Shown piece after piece: positions 1 to 6,809 of a stretch of 15,838 bases of DNA. Location of the stretch: NCBI GenBank assembly GCA_046703545.1, contig JBJKSX010000045.1, forward strand, positions 1 through 15,838, written 5' to 3'. Each line of letters begins with the position of its first letter. Positions within the stretch are counted from its first letter, which is position 1. Below the pieces are notes generated by a model, which made no database searches, was not told the DNA's origin, and saw only the letters and a list, made by a program, of their open reading frames with translations. The position numbers and the translations under genes were made by a program. Source of the DNA: JAJZOM01 sp046703545. Its GTDB lineage: Archaea; Thermoplasmatota; Thermoplasmata; Thermoplasmatales; Thermoplasmataceae.

Positions 1-270
1 TTGGTTCGTTTGGTGTACCCTGTCAGCAAATTATACATGTTCCTTCCCGGAAGAACTGGCGTCATAACAAAACTGAAGGTCAAAAAAGGCCTCTGCATTG
101 TAAAAGTGCAGGGATTGAATTTCAGGGCATCAAATCCAGAGAAGCTGGAGGTTGGGACTGAGGTGTCCATCAGGAAAGTGACAGTCAGGAACAGGACAGA
201 ATCAGCAATTCTGGACATAGAGGCCGAAAACATGGGTTACGGGAATAATTTAGCATGGGCCATGACATGA
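1..270 (+). CDS. NfeD-like OB-fold protein, C-terminal fragment
   Basis: This reading frame is open from the first base of the window, so the 89 visible residues are probably only the C-terminal end of a longer protein. The segment GRTGVITKLKVKKG followed by IVKVQGLNFRAS and LEVGTEVSIRKV matches the pattern of the soluble OB-fold domain that ends NfeD proteins: Gly-x-x-Gly, a 'G-x-v-x-V-x-G-x-x-f-x-A' strand pair, then 'i-x-x-G-t-x-V-x-V'. In NfeD proteins this domain follows membrane helices and often accompanies a stomatin-like partner. None of those parts is visible here. After the OB-like core comes a tail of about 25 residues (from roughly residue 66) without recognised features. The first codon is TTG and could be an internal Leu. 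Other small OB-fold domains are possible, so the family call is tentative. Confidence 0.5.
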   Translation: MVRLVYPVSKLYMFLPGRTGVITKLKVKKGLCIVKVQGLNFRASNPEKLEVGTEVSIRKVTVRNRTESAILDIEAENMGYGNNLAWAMT

Positions 271-358
271 CCTTCATATGTGATTAAGTACTATTTCAAT
301 ATTACTGGCATAAGATAATCGCCATGAATGGAGCTTCTGCGCAATCTCTTGAAGAGGG

Positions 359-370
359 TATATAAAAATA
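359..370 (+). promoter_or_regulatory. TATA-box-like promoter of the smc operon
   Basis: An A/T-only run reading TATATAAAAATA lies in the 153-base gap between the NfeD-like fragment and smc. A start site about 25 nt downstream would fall near 390 and leave a leader of roughly 30 nt before the smc ATG at 424. A weak AGGT Shine-Dalgarno-like element is at 414-417. This is the only good promoter candidate before the run of + strand genes. The rest of the gap (271-358) holds nothing I can assign. Confidence 0.55.
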
Positions 371-423
371 GTTAAATATGACCTATTCGTTAGTGATATG
401 ACATTTGTCAGACAGGTATTGAC

Positions 424-3400
424 ATGCATCTCGAATCTCTTGAGCTGGATAACTTCAAGTCCTTTGGAAACAAGAAGAAAATTCTTTTTAAGAATGGCTT
501 CACAGTCATAAGTGGGCCCAATGGCAGTGGCAAGAGCAACATTGGCGATTCCCTCCTCTTCGTGCTTGGGACCAGATCTTCAAAAACGGTGAGGGCGGAT
601 CGTCTCGGGGATCTTATACATAAATCATCCAACCCCAAGAGAAACCGCAATTACTGCAGCGTTACCGTTACCCTTGACAACGATGATGGCAACCTTCCGG
701 AGGAAGATAGGAAGATCGTTCTCAAGAGGGAACTCACAGGCGATATGGAGGGTTACAAGTCAAACTATTACCTGAACGGAACAAGGGTGAGGCACTCGGA
801 TGTGGCAAATATGCTTGATTCCATTCATATTTACCTGGATTCCTACAGTTTTGTCCTGCAGGGAGATATCAACAACATAGTGAAAATGACTGGAGTGGAG
901 AGGAGAAAGCTCCTGGAATCCATTTCCGGCATAGAGAGTTTTGACATTCAGATAACCCGGGCCAAGACCGACATTGATGCTATCAATGAAAATCTTGCAA
1001 GGCTGGAGGTTCTCACAGAAGAGACCAGGAAGAGGAGAGACCAGCTTGAAGTTGAAAAACAGAGTGCCGAGAGATATCTCGAACTGGCAGAAAGGGTTGC
1101 AAACCTGAGAAAGACGCTTTTCAGCCTCGAAATAGAGGGCCATAACCGTGAACTCAAATCTTTCAGGGAAAATCTTGAAAAAATACAGGGTGAAATCAAC
1201 GAGATAAATTCTGAACTGGGCCAGCTCGAAAAGGATCTGGAGAGCAAAAAGGAGATAGAGAATGAGCTCAAGCATAAGCTGGATGTCTCGGGAAATTCAC
1301 AATTAACTGAAATCAGGGAAAAGATCGAGAACAAGAGAGTCAGAATTGCAGAACTTGGAATAAGTGCAGACAACATCAAGGACAGGATCGATCAGACCAA
1401 AGAAGATCTGGCCGAAGGACGCGAGGATGTCAAGAAAAGCCAGAAAAAGATTGACTGGCTTGAGTCAAACCGTAAGGAAAATGGAAACACGCTGTCTGAG
1501 ATAAGGAAGAATATCCAGACCAGGGCAAATGAATTGCGAATTCTGAAGGACAAATCAAGCAAGAGCAATTCAGAGATCCAGTCCCGGCAGGAAAAGATCA
1601 GGGAACTGGATTCGGAGATCAAGGGCCTGAACCAGAATATGGGCGATATTCAGGAGAAGAAGCAGATGGCATCTTCCAGGCATTCACAGCTTATTTCCCA
1701 ACTTGGGAGCAGTGAGGAGAAAAAGACAGACATAGAGTTCCAGATCAGGGATGCCCTATGGAGGCTCAAGGATATTGAAAGGGAAGTTGGCGGAAACAAG
1801 AAGAGCTACGAGGATCTGAACTCAAAATATTACAAGCTGAAAAACAGGCTCGAAGACCTCAGAAAAGAGAAAGATACGGTCCAGGAAGAGTTGAACAGAG
1901 CTGGCAAGGAACATGCCCAGCTTCAGGCCACAACTTCAAGAAGCGGTTTCTCCAACAGGGCGCTCAACACAATCATGGATGCCAGGAACCATAACACAAT
2001 TTCAGGCATACATGGCCCCATCAGGGAATTGATCTCATTTGATGACGAATTCAGGTATGCCGTTGAATCCACTGCTGGGGGAAGGCTCAACTCAGTGGTC
2101 GTGGAGGATGATGGAGTTGCAGAGGAATGCCTGAACCTGTTAAAGGCAGAGAAATCCGGCAAGCTCACTTTCCTGCCCATCAACAAAATGTTTCCAGGAC
2201 GCCCCAGGGGTAAGGCAATAACTGTCAGGTCATCTGAGGGCTCACGGGGATACGTTTTTGAAAAGCTGAATTACGACAAGAAGTATGAGGGTGCCATTTG
2301 GTACGCCGTGCAGGACACGGTCATTGTAAATGATGTGAAAACCGCCAGGAAATACATGGTTGGAGTCAGGCTTGTAACCATGGATGGGGATATTTTTGAA
2401 GCCAGCGGTGCAATAACCGGAGGGTTTGTGGACAGGAAGAAGTCTGCAATAGGCACCGAACAGAAGATAAATGAACTTGCCGCCAGGATGCGTGAACTTT
2501 CACAGGAGCTGGAGGACATCGACGCATCCATCGCTTCAATTGAAGCGGAATTTGAAACTGTATCCCAGCAGTTGAGGGAGACTTCAAGGGATGAAGGTTC
2601 CAGGCAGACTGAGTACAATCAACTCAAGAAGATTTCCGACGAGGGAAAGGGAAAGCTCGAAGAGATAGAAGTGGTCATAACCAAGAATAAGGAGGAGCTC
2701 AAGGCTGCAGAGGCAGAGACCAGGGAAATTGATTCAGAACTCAAGTCAGTTCAGGCAAAGGTGGACGCCCTGGATGCTGAAAAGACAAGGCTCTTTGAAG
2801 AGATAAAGGAACTTTCTCCCAAGTATGCTGAAAAAGAGGATGCTCTTGAGGAAGCACTGACAAAGTTGAGGGAGAAGGAATCTGAATTCTCCTCAGAACT
2901 GACCAGAATAGAAAGTGATCTGGCTCACCTGAACGAAAGGATCGTGGAGCTGAATGGGCAATCCGGGGAGTTGAACAAGGAACTCACTGAACTACAGTCA
3001 CAGCAGAAGAAAAACAATGAACAGTCGCTCCTGGAAAAAGATGAACTTGAAAAACTGAAGGTTATTGAGGCCGAGATAGCTGAGAAATCCAGGGAAATAG
3101 TTGATGCCCTGAACCGTAACGAGCAGGCTATGGATAGGATCCGTGACCAGATGGAAATGAAGAAGTCCGGAATTTCCGCCAAGAGGGAGATCATACTTTC
3201 ACTTGAAATAAAAATGGAGAACACCGAAGCCAAGATCCGTGACCTCACCGAGGAACAGGAATGGTTTGAGGGTGAAGTGATTGAAAACATGCGTTCTGTT
3301 CCAGAAATCAAGAAGGAAATAGACGGCTGCAACAGATCCATTTCTGAACTTGGCCCGGTGAACCAGAAGGCGATCGAAGATTACGGTGTTGTTGCAAAGG

Positions 3401-3963
3401 ACCTCGAAGCACTTACCGTGGAAGTGGAAAGCCTTTCATCAGAAAAGAAGGACCTGGAGGATCTCACCGATAAGCTCAACGAACAGAAGAAACACGCATT
3501 CATGGAAATGTACTTGGCAATCAATGAGAACATGAAGCTCATTTACAGGGAAATATCCGGTGGAGGTGAAGCGCACATGGAAATGTCCGATGAGGACGAT
3601 CCACTGAATGCAGAGGTGTTTATCCGCGCAAGGCCCAAGGGAACTAATTTCTCCAAGATAGAGGCACTCAGCGGCGGGGAGAAGAGCCTTACGGCACTCT
3701 CATTCATACTTGCAGTTCAGAGAATAAATCCATCTCCAGTTTACTACCTTGACGAAGTTGACATGTTCCTTGACGGCGCAAATGCCGAGAGGGTGGGCAA
3801 GATGTTCAGGTCCAATTCACACACATCACAGGTTTTCGCAGTTTCCCTAAGAAAAGCCATGTTGAAATATGCCGATAATGTTATAGGGGTGACCAGCTTT
3901 GATCAAGAGAACACAGAAGTGTTTGAGAAATATGTTGGCGGTGATCAGGAGGCAACCACATGA
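424..3963 (+). CDS. smc: Chromosome segregation protein SMC
   Basis: This 1179-residue protein is a structural maintenance of chromosomes ATPase, the core of the prokaryotic condensin that compacts and segregates DNA. The N-terminal head carries the Walker A motif GPNGSGKS at residues 31-38 and a Q-loop Gln near 146. Two long Lys/Glu-rich heptad regions (about 170-500 and 670-1030) form the antiparallel coiled coil. The globular hinge lies between them at about 514-665, including a Gly-rich segment near ESTAGGRL. The C-terminal head has the ABC signature LSGGEKS (1082-1088) and a Walker B ending in LDEVD (1109-1113), with D1110 and catalytic E1111. Length and domain order are normal for the family. 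The ATG at 424 starts immediately before the conserved N-terminal strand. The stop overlaps the scpA start by 4 nt, indicating co-translation with its kleisin partner. Confidence 0.97.
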   Translation: MHLESLELDNFKSFGNKKKILFKNGFTVISGPNGSGKSNIGDSLLFVLGTRSSKTVRADRLGDLIHKSSNPKRNRNYCSVTVTLDNDDGNLPEEDRKIVLKRELTGDMEGYKSNYYLNGTRVRHSDVANMLDSIHIYLDSYSFVLQGDINNIVKMTGVERRKLLESISGIESFDIQITRAKTDIDAINENLARLEVLTEETRKRRDQLEVEKQSAERYLELAERVANLRKTLFSLEIEGHNRELKSFRENLEKIQGEINEINSELGQLEKDLESKKEIENELKHKLDVSGNSQLTEIREKIENKRVRIAELGISADNIKDRIDQTKEDLAEGREDVKKSQKKIDWLESNRKENGNTLSEIRKNIQTRANELRILKDKSSKSNSEIQSRQEKIRELDSEIKGLNQNMGDIQEKKQMASSRHSQLISQLGSSEEKKTDIEFQIRDALWRLKDIEREVGGNKKSYEDLNSKYYKLKNRLEDLRKEKDTVQEELNRAGKEHAQLQATTSRSGFSNRALNTIMDARNHNTISGIHGPIRELISFDDEFRYAVESTAGGRLNSVVVEDDGVAEECLNLLKAEKSGKLTFLPINKMFPGRPRGKAITVRSSEGSRGYVFEKLNYDKKYEGAIWYAVQDTVIVNDVKTARKYMVGVRLVTMDGDIFEASGAITGGFVDRKKSAIGTEQKINELAARMRELSQELEDIDASIASIEAEFETVSQQLRETSRDEGSRQTEYNQLKKISDEGKGKLEEIEVVITKNKEELKAAEAETREIDSELKSVQAKVDALDAEKTRLFEEIKELSPKYAEKEDALEEALTKLREKESEFSSELTRIESDLAHLNERIVELNGQSGELNKELTELQSQQKKNNEQSLLEKDELEKLKVIEAEIAEKSREIVDALNRNEQAMDRIRDQMEMKKSGISAKREIILSLEIKMENTEAKIRDLTEEQEWFEGEVIENMRSVPEIKKEIDGCNRSISELGPVNQKAIEDYGVVAKDLEALTVEVESLSSEKKDLEDLTDKLNEQKKHAFMEMYLAINENMKLIYREISGGGEAHMEMSDEDDPLNAEVFIRARPKGTNFSKIEALSGGEKSLTALSFILAVQRINPSPVYYLDEVDMFLDGANAERVGKMFRSNSHTSQVFAVSLRKAMLKYADNVIGVTSFDQENTEVFEKYVGGDQEATT
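3947..3952 (+). promoter_or_regulatory. Strong Shine-Dalgarno site of scpA
   Basis: AGGAGG sits inside the last codons of smc, 7 nt before the ATG at 3960. It is the clearest ribosome binding site in the window. It fixes the scpA start and supports translational coupling through the ATGA overlap. Confidence 0.85.
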
Positions 3964-4733
3964 ACCAGTCTGATATACTCCAGAGCATCATGGTGCAGGG
4001 AACTCTCCTGGAGAGCGACACCAAGTACTATGTTGAACTCCTTGGGCAGGAAAACGTCGCAGTCGAGTACAAGGACCCGGTTGAGAAGACAGTGGCTTCT
4101 GTGTTCAGAATGTGCCTTGATGGGTCCATAGACCCATGGGACATCGACCTCAAGGCTTTTGTGAAGATATTTTCAGGAATGGTTGACGAGAACTTCAGGG
4201 ACTTCGGTGCAGCCGGGTACCTTATTTACCAGGCATGGAAGATCCTCAATGAAAAGTCAAGAAATTCTCTGGAAAGAAGGCTCGTGTTCGATGAGGAGGA
4301 AGGGTTCCTTGATGAGGAAGTGGAAATTGAACATTTCTTCGAACCTATAGAATTGACATTGAAGGAGCCGGTTAAGCACCAGGAGAAGAGGAAGGTGTTC
4401 CTGGTTGAGCTTCTGGACGCAATGAGGGACGCCTACAAGGTTTCACCCAGGATCAAGGCCAAGAAGGAGATCCTTCAGGTTGAGCATATCGACCCCACAA
4501 TCGAGGAAATTGTTTCAGAAATGCATTCTGAGGAGCCCGAAGAAGAAATCCAGAGGGTTTATGATCTGTTGCTCAGCCATGACATCAATGGCACAATGGA
4601 CGAAATCTGGCACACTTCAGACCTGAGCAGGGCATCCTTCTTTGTGTACTGCATGTTTCTCATGAGGGAAAGGAAGATCAGGCTGGCGCAGGAAGTTCCT
4701 TATGGGGTAATCACCATTGAACGGCCGGAATGA
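3960..4733 (+). CDS. scpA: Segregation and condensation protein ScpA (kleisin)
   Basis: This 257-residue protein is the kleisin that bridges the SMC heads. The N-terminal third has the family pattern: DPWDIDL near residue 60, then 'F-x-k-i-f', then a helix with GAAGYLIYQAWKILNEKSRN, matching the conserved 'fL-x-A-x-x-L-x-x-Ks' helix. An acidic linker follows (from about residue 100, Glu-rich). The C-terminal region, ending in RKIRLAQEVPYGVITIER, resembles the winged helix that contacts the SMC head. It starts in the ATGA overlap with smc and has a strong Shine-Dalgarno site. No ScpB gene is visible beside it. The last 17 nt overlap the next gene if that gene begins at TTG 4717. Confidence 0.92.
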   Translation: MNQSDILQSIMVQGTLLESDTKYYVELLGQENVAVEYKDPVEKTVASVFRMCLDGSIDPWDIDLKAFVKIFSGMVDENFRDFGAAGYLIYQAWKILNEKSRNSLERRLVFDEEEGFLDEEVEIEHFFEPIELTLKEPVKHQEKRKVFLVELLDAMRDAYKVSPRIKAKKEILQVEHIDPTIEEIVSEMHSEEPEEEIQRVYDLLLSHDINGTMDEIWHTSDLSRASFFVYCMFLMRERKIRLAQEVPYGVITIERPE

Positions 4734-4977
4734 GGGATTCAGGCAGCCGCGATTCATCAGTGCCTCCGAAATCTCAAAGTATGTTTTCTGCAATGTTTCA
4801 TGGTATCTTGACAGGTCAGGAGCACCAAGGAACACTGGCACAGGGACAAGGATGAAGAAGGGAGTCCAGTCCCATTCAACATTGAAGCGCAGGTACAACA
4901 CTGCAAGAGTAGCCACTTGGTCCGTGATATTCCTGATGCTGATTATCTCCGGTTACATCTTCATAACACTGTATTGA
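4717..4977 (+). CDS. Cas4/RecB-like membrane nuclease, N-terminal half (split gene)
   Basis: This 86-residue protein looks like the first part of a Cas4-family (DUF83, PD-(D/E)XK) nuclease. Residues 13-32 read FISASEISKYVFCNVSWYLD, matching the usual start of that family: 'i-S-a-S-e-i' then a cluster-binding Cys (C25) and 'swyLd'. KKGVQSH (47-53) supplies the conserved His (H53) after a 'kG' motif. A basic stretch (LKRRYNTAR) then leads into one hydrophobic helix at about 65-84, and the protein ends there. By the positive-inside rule the N-terminal domain is cytoplasmic and the chain exits the membrane. The remaining nuclease motifs are in the next gene, 1 nt after this stop. The start is TTG at 4717, inside scpA. 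No ATG lies before C25, and a GGGG run at 4704-4707 may act as a weak ribosome site. Confidence 0.75.
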   Translation: MNGRNEGFRQPRFISASEISKYVFCNVSWYLDRSGAPRNTGTGTRMKKGVQSHSTLKRRYNTARVATWSVIFLMLIISGYIFITLY

Positions 4978-4978
4978 C

Positions 4979-5500
4979 ATGTCAACATTCTGGCTTATTC
5001 TGCTGCTCCTGGTTCTGGTCGGGCTCTCTTTCCTTGCAAGGAAACTTGGAAAAAAGGGCAAGGAATATGCCATCCCCCGCGGCAGGGAGGTTTACCAGGA
5101 TCTGAGCGCCAGCGGGAAGATCCTCCGTTCCTACAATTACGGGCTCTCTGGGAAACCAGATATGGTTAAGCAGAAGGGCAACACCCTCATCCCCTATGAA
5201 TACAAGACAACAGATGCAAAGGTTCCAAGGGATGGCCACATTTACCAGATGGTGGCGTATTTCCTGATCCTGGAGGACCTTTATCCAGACAGGGAAATTC
5301 CCTATGGTGTGCTGAAATACAAGAATGAAGCATTCAGGATTCAGAACATAGAGGAAAACAAGGCAAAACTCTTGAAGGTTCTGAGGGAGATGAGGACGGA
5401 ATATGGTGAACCTATGAGGAATCACAATCATACCGGAAGGTGTTTTCACTGCTCCTTCAACCAAACATGCCAGCAAAAATTAATTACCTCCAGAACATAG
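4979..5500 (+). CDS. Cas4/RecB-like membrane nuclease, C-terminal half (split gene)
   Basis: This 173-residue protein starts with a hydrophobic helix (about 4-20) followed by the basic segment RKLGKKGK, so its N terminus should be outside and its body in the cytoplasm. The body carries the rest of a Cas4-type nuclease: LSGKPD with D61, PYEYK with E74 and K76 (the PD-(D/E)XK core), HIYQMVAY with Q90 and Y94 (RecB motif III), a VLKY strand, and a terminal C155-x2-C158-x5-C164 set that would complete a [4Fe-4S] site with C25 of the preceding protein. The ATG lies 1 nt after the upstream TGA (TGACATG) with no visible Shine-Dalgarno site, which suggests re-initiation by coupling. This frame is open upstream only to about 4967. 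DNA end processing is the family activity, but the substrate is unknown. Confidence 0.78.
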   Translation: MSTFWLILLLLVLVGLSFLARKLGKKGKEYAIPRGREVYQDLSASGKILRSYNYGLSGKPDMVKQKGNTLIPYEYKTTDAKVPRDGHIYQMVAYFLILEDLYPDREIPYGVLKYKNEAFRIQNIEENKAKLLKVLREMRTEYGEPMRNHNHTGRCFHCSFNQTCQQKLITSRT

Positions 5501-5512
5501 TGCAAACCTCTC

Positions 5513-6496
5513 ATGGTATCATTGGAAATCCTATCCCGGAACACAGCCGAGGTTGTAACAGAGGATGAGGTCAGGGCTCTCAAGGAAGGGAACATAAAGT
5601 CTTATTTTGGGATCGAGCCGTCCGGACTTCCACATATTGCCACGGGCTTTCTATGGGCCAAGAAATTAACTGAAGTCTCCCAGCTGGGAATTGAAACCAC
5701 TGTTCTTCTCGCCGACTGGCATGCCATGGTCAATGACAAGCTGGGCGGAGACATGGTAAAGATCAGGGAAAGTGGAGAAATCATAAGGAAGGTGATGCGC
5801 GCTTTCGGCCTCCCCAATGAGGTCAAGTTCGTCTGGGCAAATGACCTGGTCAAGGACCCCGAGTATTGGATGTCACTTCTCAAGGTTGCCAAGTATGCCA
5901 ATCTTCCCAGGCTCAAGAGGGCACTCCCGATCATGGGCAGGACTGAGGAAGAAGCCGAGAAAGATTTCAGCAAGTACATATACCCGCTTATGCAGGTTAA
6001 CGATATCTACTACATGGACCTGGACATAGCATTTGGAGGCATGGACCAGCGCCATGCACACATGCTCGCCAGGGATATCGCAGAGAAGATGGGAAGGAAG
6101 AAGGTGATATCAATACACGTTCCGCTACTGGGAAGCATGAAGGGCTCCGGAAGAATGGATACATTCAAGAAAATGTCAAAGAGCGACCCTGATTCGGCAG
6201 TCTTCATATCCGACTCCATAGAAGACGTCAACAGGAAATTCAAGAAGGCATTCTGTCCAGCCGCAACAGTGGAGGGGAATCCAGTTATGGACATATTCAG
6301 GCACGTGGTTTTCCCCTATATTGGACACGAGGTGACAATTGAAAGGCCTCCTGCGAAAGGCGGGGAACTGCAGATCAAGACTTACGAGGAACTCGAAAGG
6401 ACTTACCTTAAAAATGAGATCCACCCAATGGACCTGAAATCGGCCGCAGCCAACGCCGTAAACGAACTTATAGCGCCTGGAAGAAGTGTATTCTGA
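5513..6496 (+). CDS. tyrS: Tyrosyl-tRNA synthetase (archaeal type)
   Basis: This 327-residue class I synthetase attaches tyrosine to tRNA-Tyr. The Rossmann fold begins with GIEPSGLPHIATG (33-45), the position of the HIGH motif, here H-I-A-T at 41-44. LLADWHAMVNDKLGG follows, typical of archaeal TyrRS. YYMDLDIAFGGMDQRHAHMLARD is the tyrosine-pocket region with the family's 'GG-x-DQ-x-x-h-x-laR' pattern. The KMSKS loop is intact at 220-224, followed by DPDSAVF. The length suits the compact archaeal enzymes, which lack the bacterial S4 tail. It lies 12 nt behind the split nuclease, in the same direction, so it is probably the last gene of the smc operon. It ends 12 nt before the convergent AbrB-like gene. 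TrpRS is the nearest alternative, but the GG-x-DQ motif favours TyrRS. Confidence 0.93.
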   Translation: MVSLEILSRNTAEVVTEDEVRALKEGNIKSYFGIEPSGLPHIATGFLWAKKLTEVSQLGIETTVLLADWHAMVNDKLGGDMVKIRESGEIIRKVMRAFGLPNEVKFVWANDLVKDPEYWMSLLKVAKYANLPRLKRALPIMGRTEEEAEKDFSKYIYPLMQVNDIYYMDLDIAFGGMDQRHAHMLARDIAEKMGRKKVISIHVPLLGSMKGSGRMDTFKKMSKSDPDSAVFISDSIEDVNRKFKKAFCPAATVEGNPVMDIFRHVVFPYIGHEVTIERPPAKGGELQIKTYEELERTYLKNEIHPMDLKSAAANAVNELIAPGRSVF

Positions 6497-6508
6497 AGTT
6501 CAGGGACT

Positions 6509-6736
6509 TTATTTCATCTTTTCGAGGACGATGACGTTCCCATCAAAATAGTAACCGAGAATATCCTCCGGTTCGATTCCCAGTTTCTCAGAAACTTTCC
6601 TTGGAAGAGTGATCCTGAGGGAACTCCCTCTCTTTGAGACGTGAGAAACATCAAGCAGGGTCCTTTTGTTGTCTGTCGTAAGTATGGATACTGATAGAGG
6701 TATATAAACTAATTGCACTAATTTAGTTCTTTGCAT
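6509..6736 (-). CDS. AbrB/SpoVT-type DNA-binding regulator
   Basis: This 75-residue protein carries one swapped-hairpin AbrB/MazE-type DNA-binding domain at about residues 31-72. The pattern is VSKRGSSLRITLPRKVSEKLGIEPEDILGYYFDGNVIVLEK, i.e. 'V-x-x-r-G-x-s-x-r-I-t-L-P-k-x-v-x-x-x-L-g-i-x-x-g-d'. Such proteins dimerise and often repress their own promoter or act as antitoxins, but no toxin gene is next to it. The first 30 residues are unassigned. I chose ATG 6736; TTG at 6739 is also in frame. A TATA-like box at 6764-6771 lies about 30 nt upstream, so the mRNA should be nearly leaderless. Short inverted and direct repeats surround the start. It lies downstream of fen1 on the same strand but seems to have its own promoter. 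Confidence 0.75.
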   Translation of the reverse strand: MQRTKLVQLVYIPLSVSILTTDNKRTLLDVSHVSKRGSSLRITLPRKVSEKLGIEPEDILGYYFDGNVIVLEKMK

Positions 6737-6758
6737 CAATTTAAATGATTAACTAAAT
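6706..6758. repeat. Inverted and direct repeats around the abrB-like start (possible operator)
   Basis: ATTTAGTT (6721-6728) and AACTAAAT (6751-6758) form a perfect 8-bp inverted repeat centred on the start codon near 6739. A third copy of the core, AACTAA, is at 6707-6712, giving a second inverted pair with TTAGTT (6723-6728). ACTAATT also occurs twice, at 6708-6714 and 6717-6723, with a 9-nt period. Dyads overlapping a promoter and start are what an autoregulating AbrB-like protein could bind. The DNA is very A/T-rich here, so chance remains possible. Confidence 0.4.
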
Positions 6759-6763
6759 ACCAT

Positions 6764-6771
6764 AATATATC
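6764..6771 (-). promoter_or_regulatory. TATA-like box of the abrB-like gene
   Basis: On the - strand this reads GATATATT. Its centre is about 28 nt from TTG 6739 and 31 nt from ATG 6736, as expected for a leaderless or nearly leaderless archaeal mRNA. It lies in the 73-base gap after fen1. Confidence 0.45.
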
Positions 6772-6809
6772 TTGAGGCATAGATGACTATTTGGCATTTT
6801 TCCTCAAAG

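Noticed and set aside
271..358. Small RNA or tRNA gene before smc
   Set aside because: No cloverleaf, conserved box or stable hairpin is visible. The stretch is plain A/T-rich intergenic DNA.
760..1379. Long - strand open frames across smc
   Set aside because: They are shadows of the Lys/Glu-rich coiled-coil codons. Their products are low-complexity Ser/Leu/Phe runs with no family match.
4960..4985. Programmed ribosomal frameshift joining the two nuclease halves
   Set aside because: No slippery heptamer or strong following structure is visible, and the second half has its own ATG 1 nt after the stop. Coupled re-initiation or an indel explains it more simply.
4917..5105. Third-frame + strand open frame across the nuclease junction
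   Set aside because: It overlaps both real halves, ignores the conserved motifs, and gives no recognisable protein.
4717..5500. CRISPR-linked cas4 gene
   Set aside because: The fold matches the Cas4 family, but there are no repeats, cas1 or cas2 in the window, and the genes sit in a condensin operon. I call it Cas4-like only.
6752..6796. Micro-gene of 14 codons on the - strand behind fen1, with a GAGG-like site before its ATG
   Set aside because: It is too short, overlaps the presumed promoter of the abrB-like gene, and nothing supports translation.
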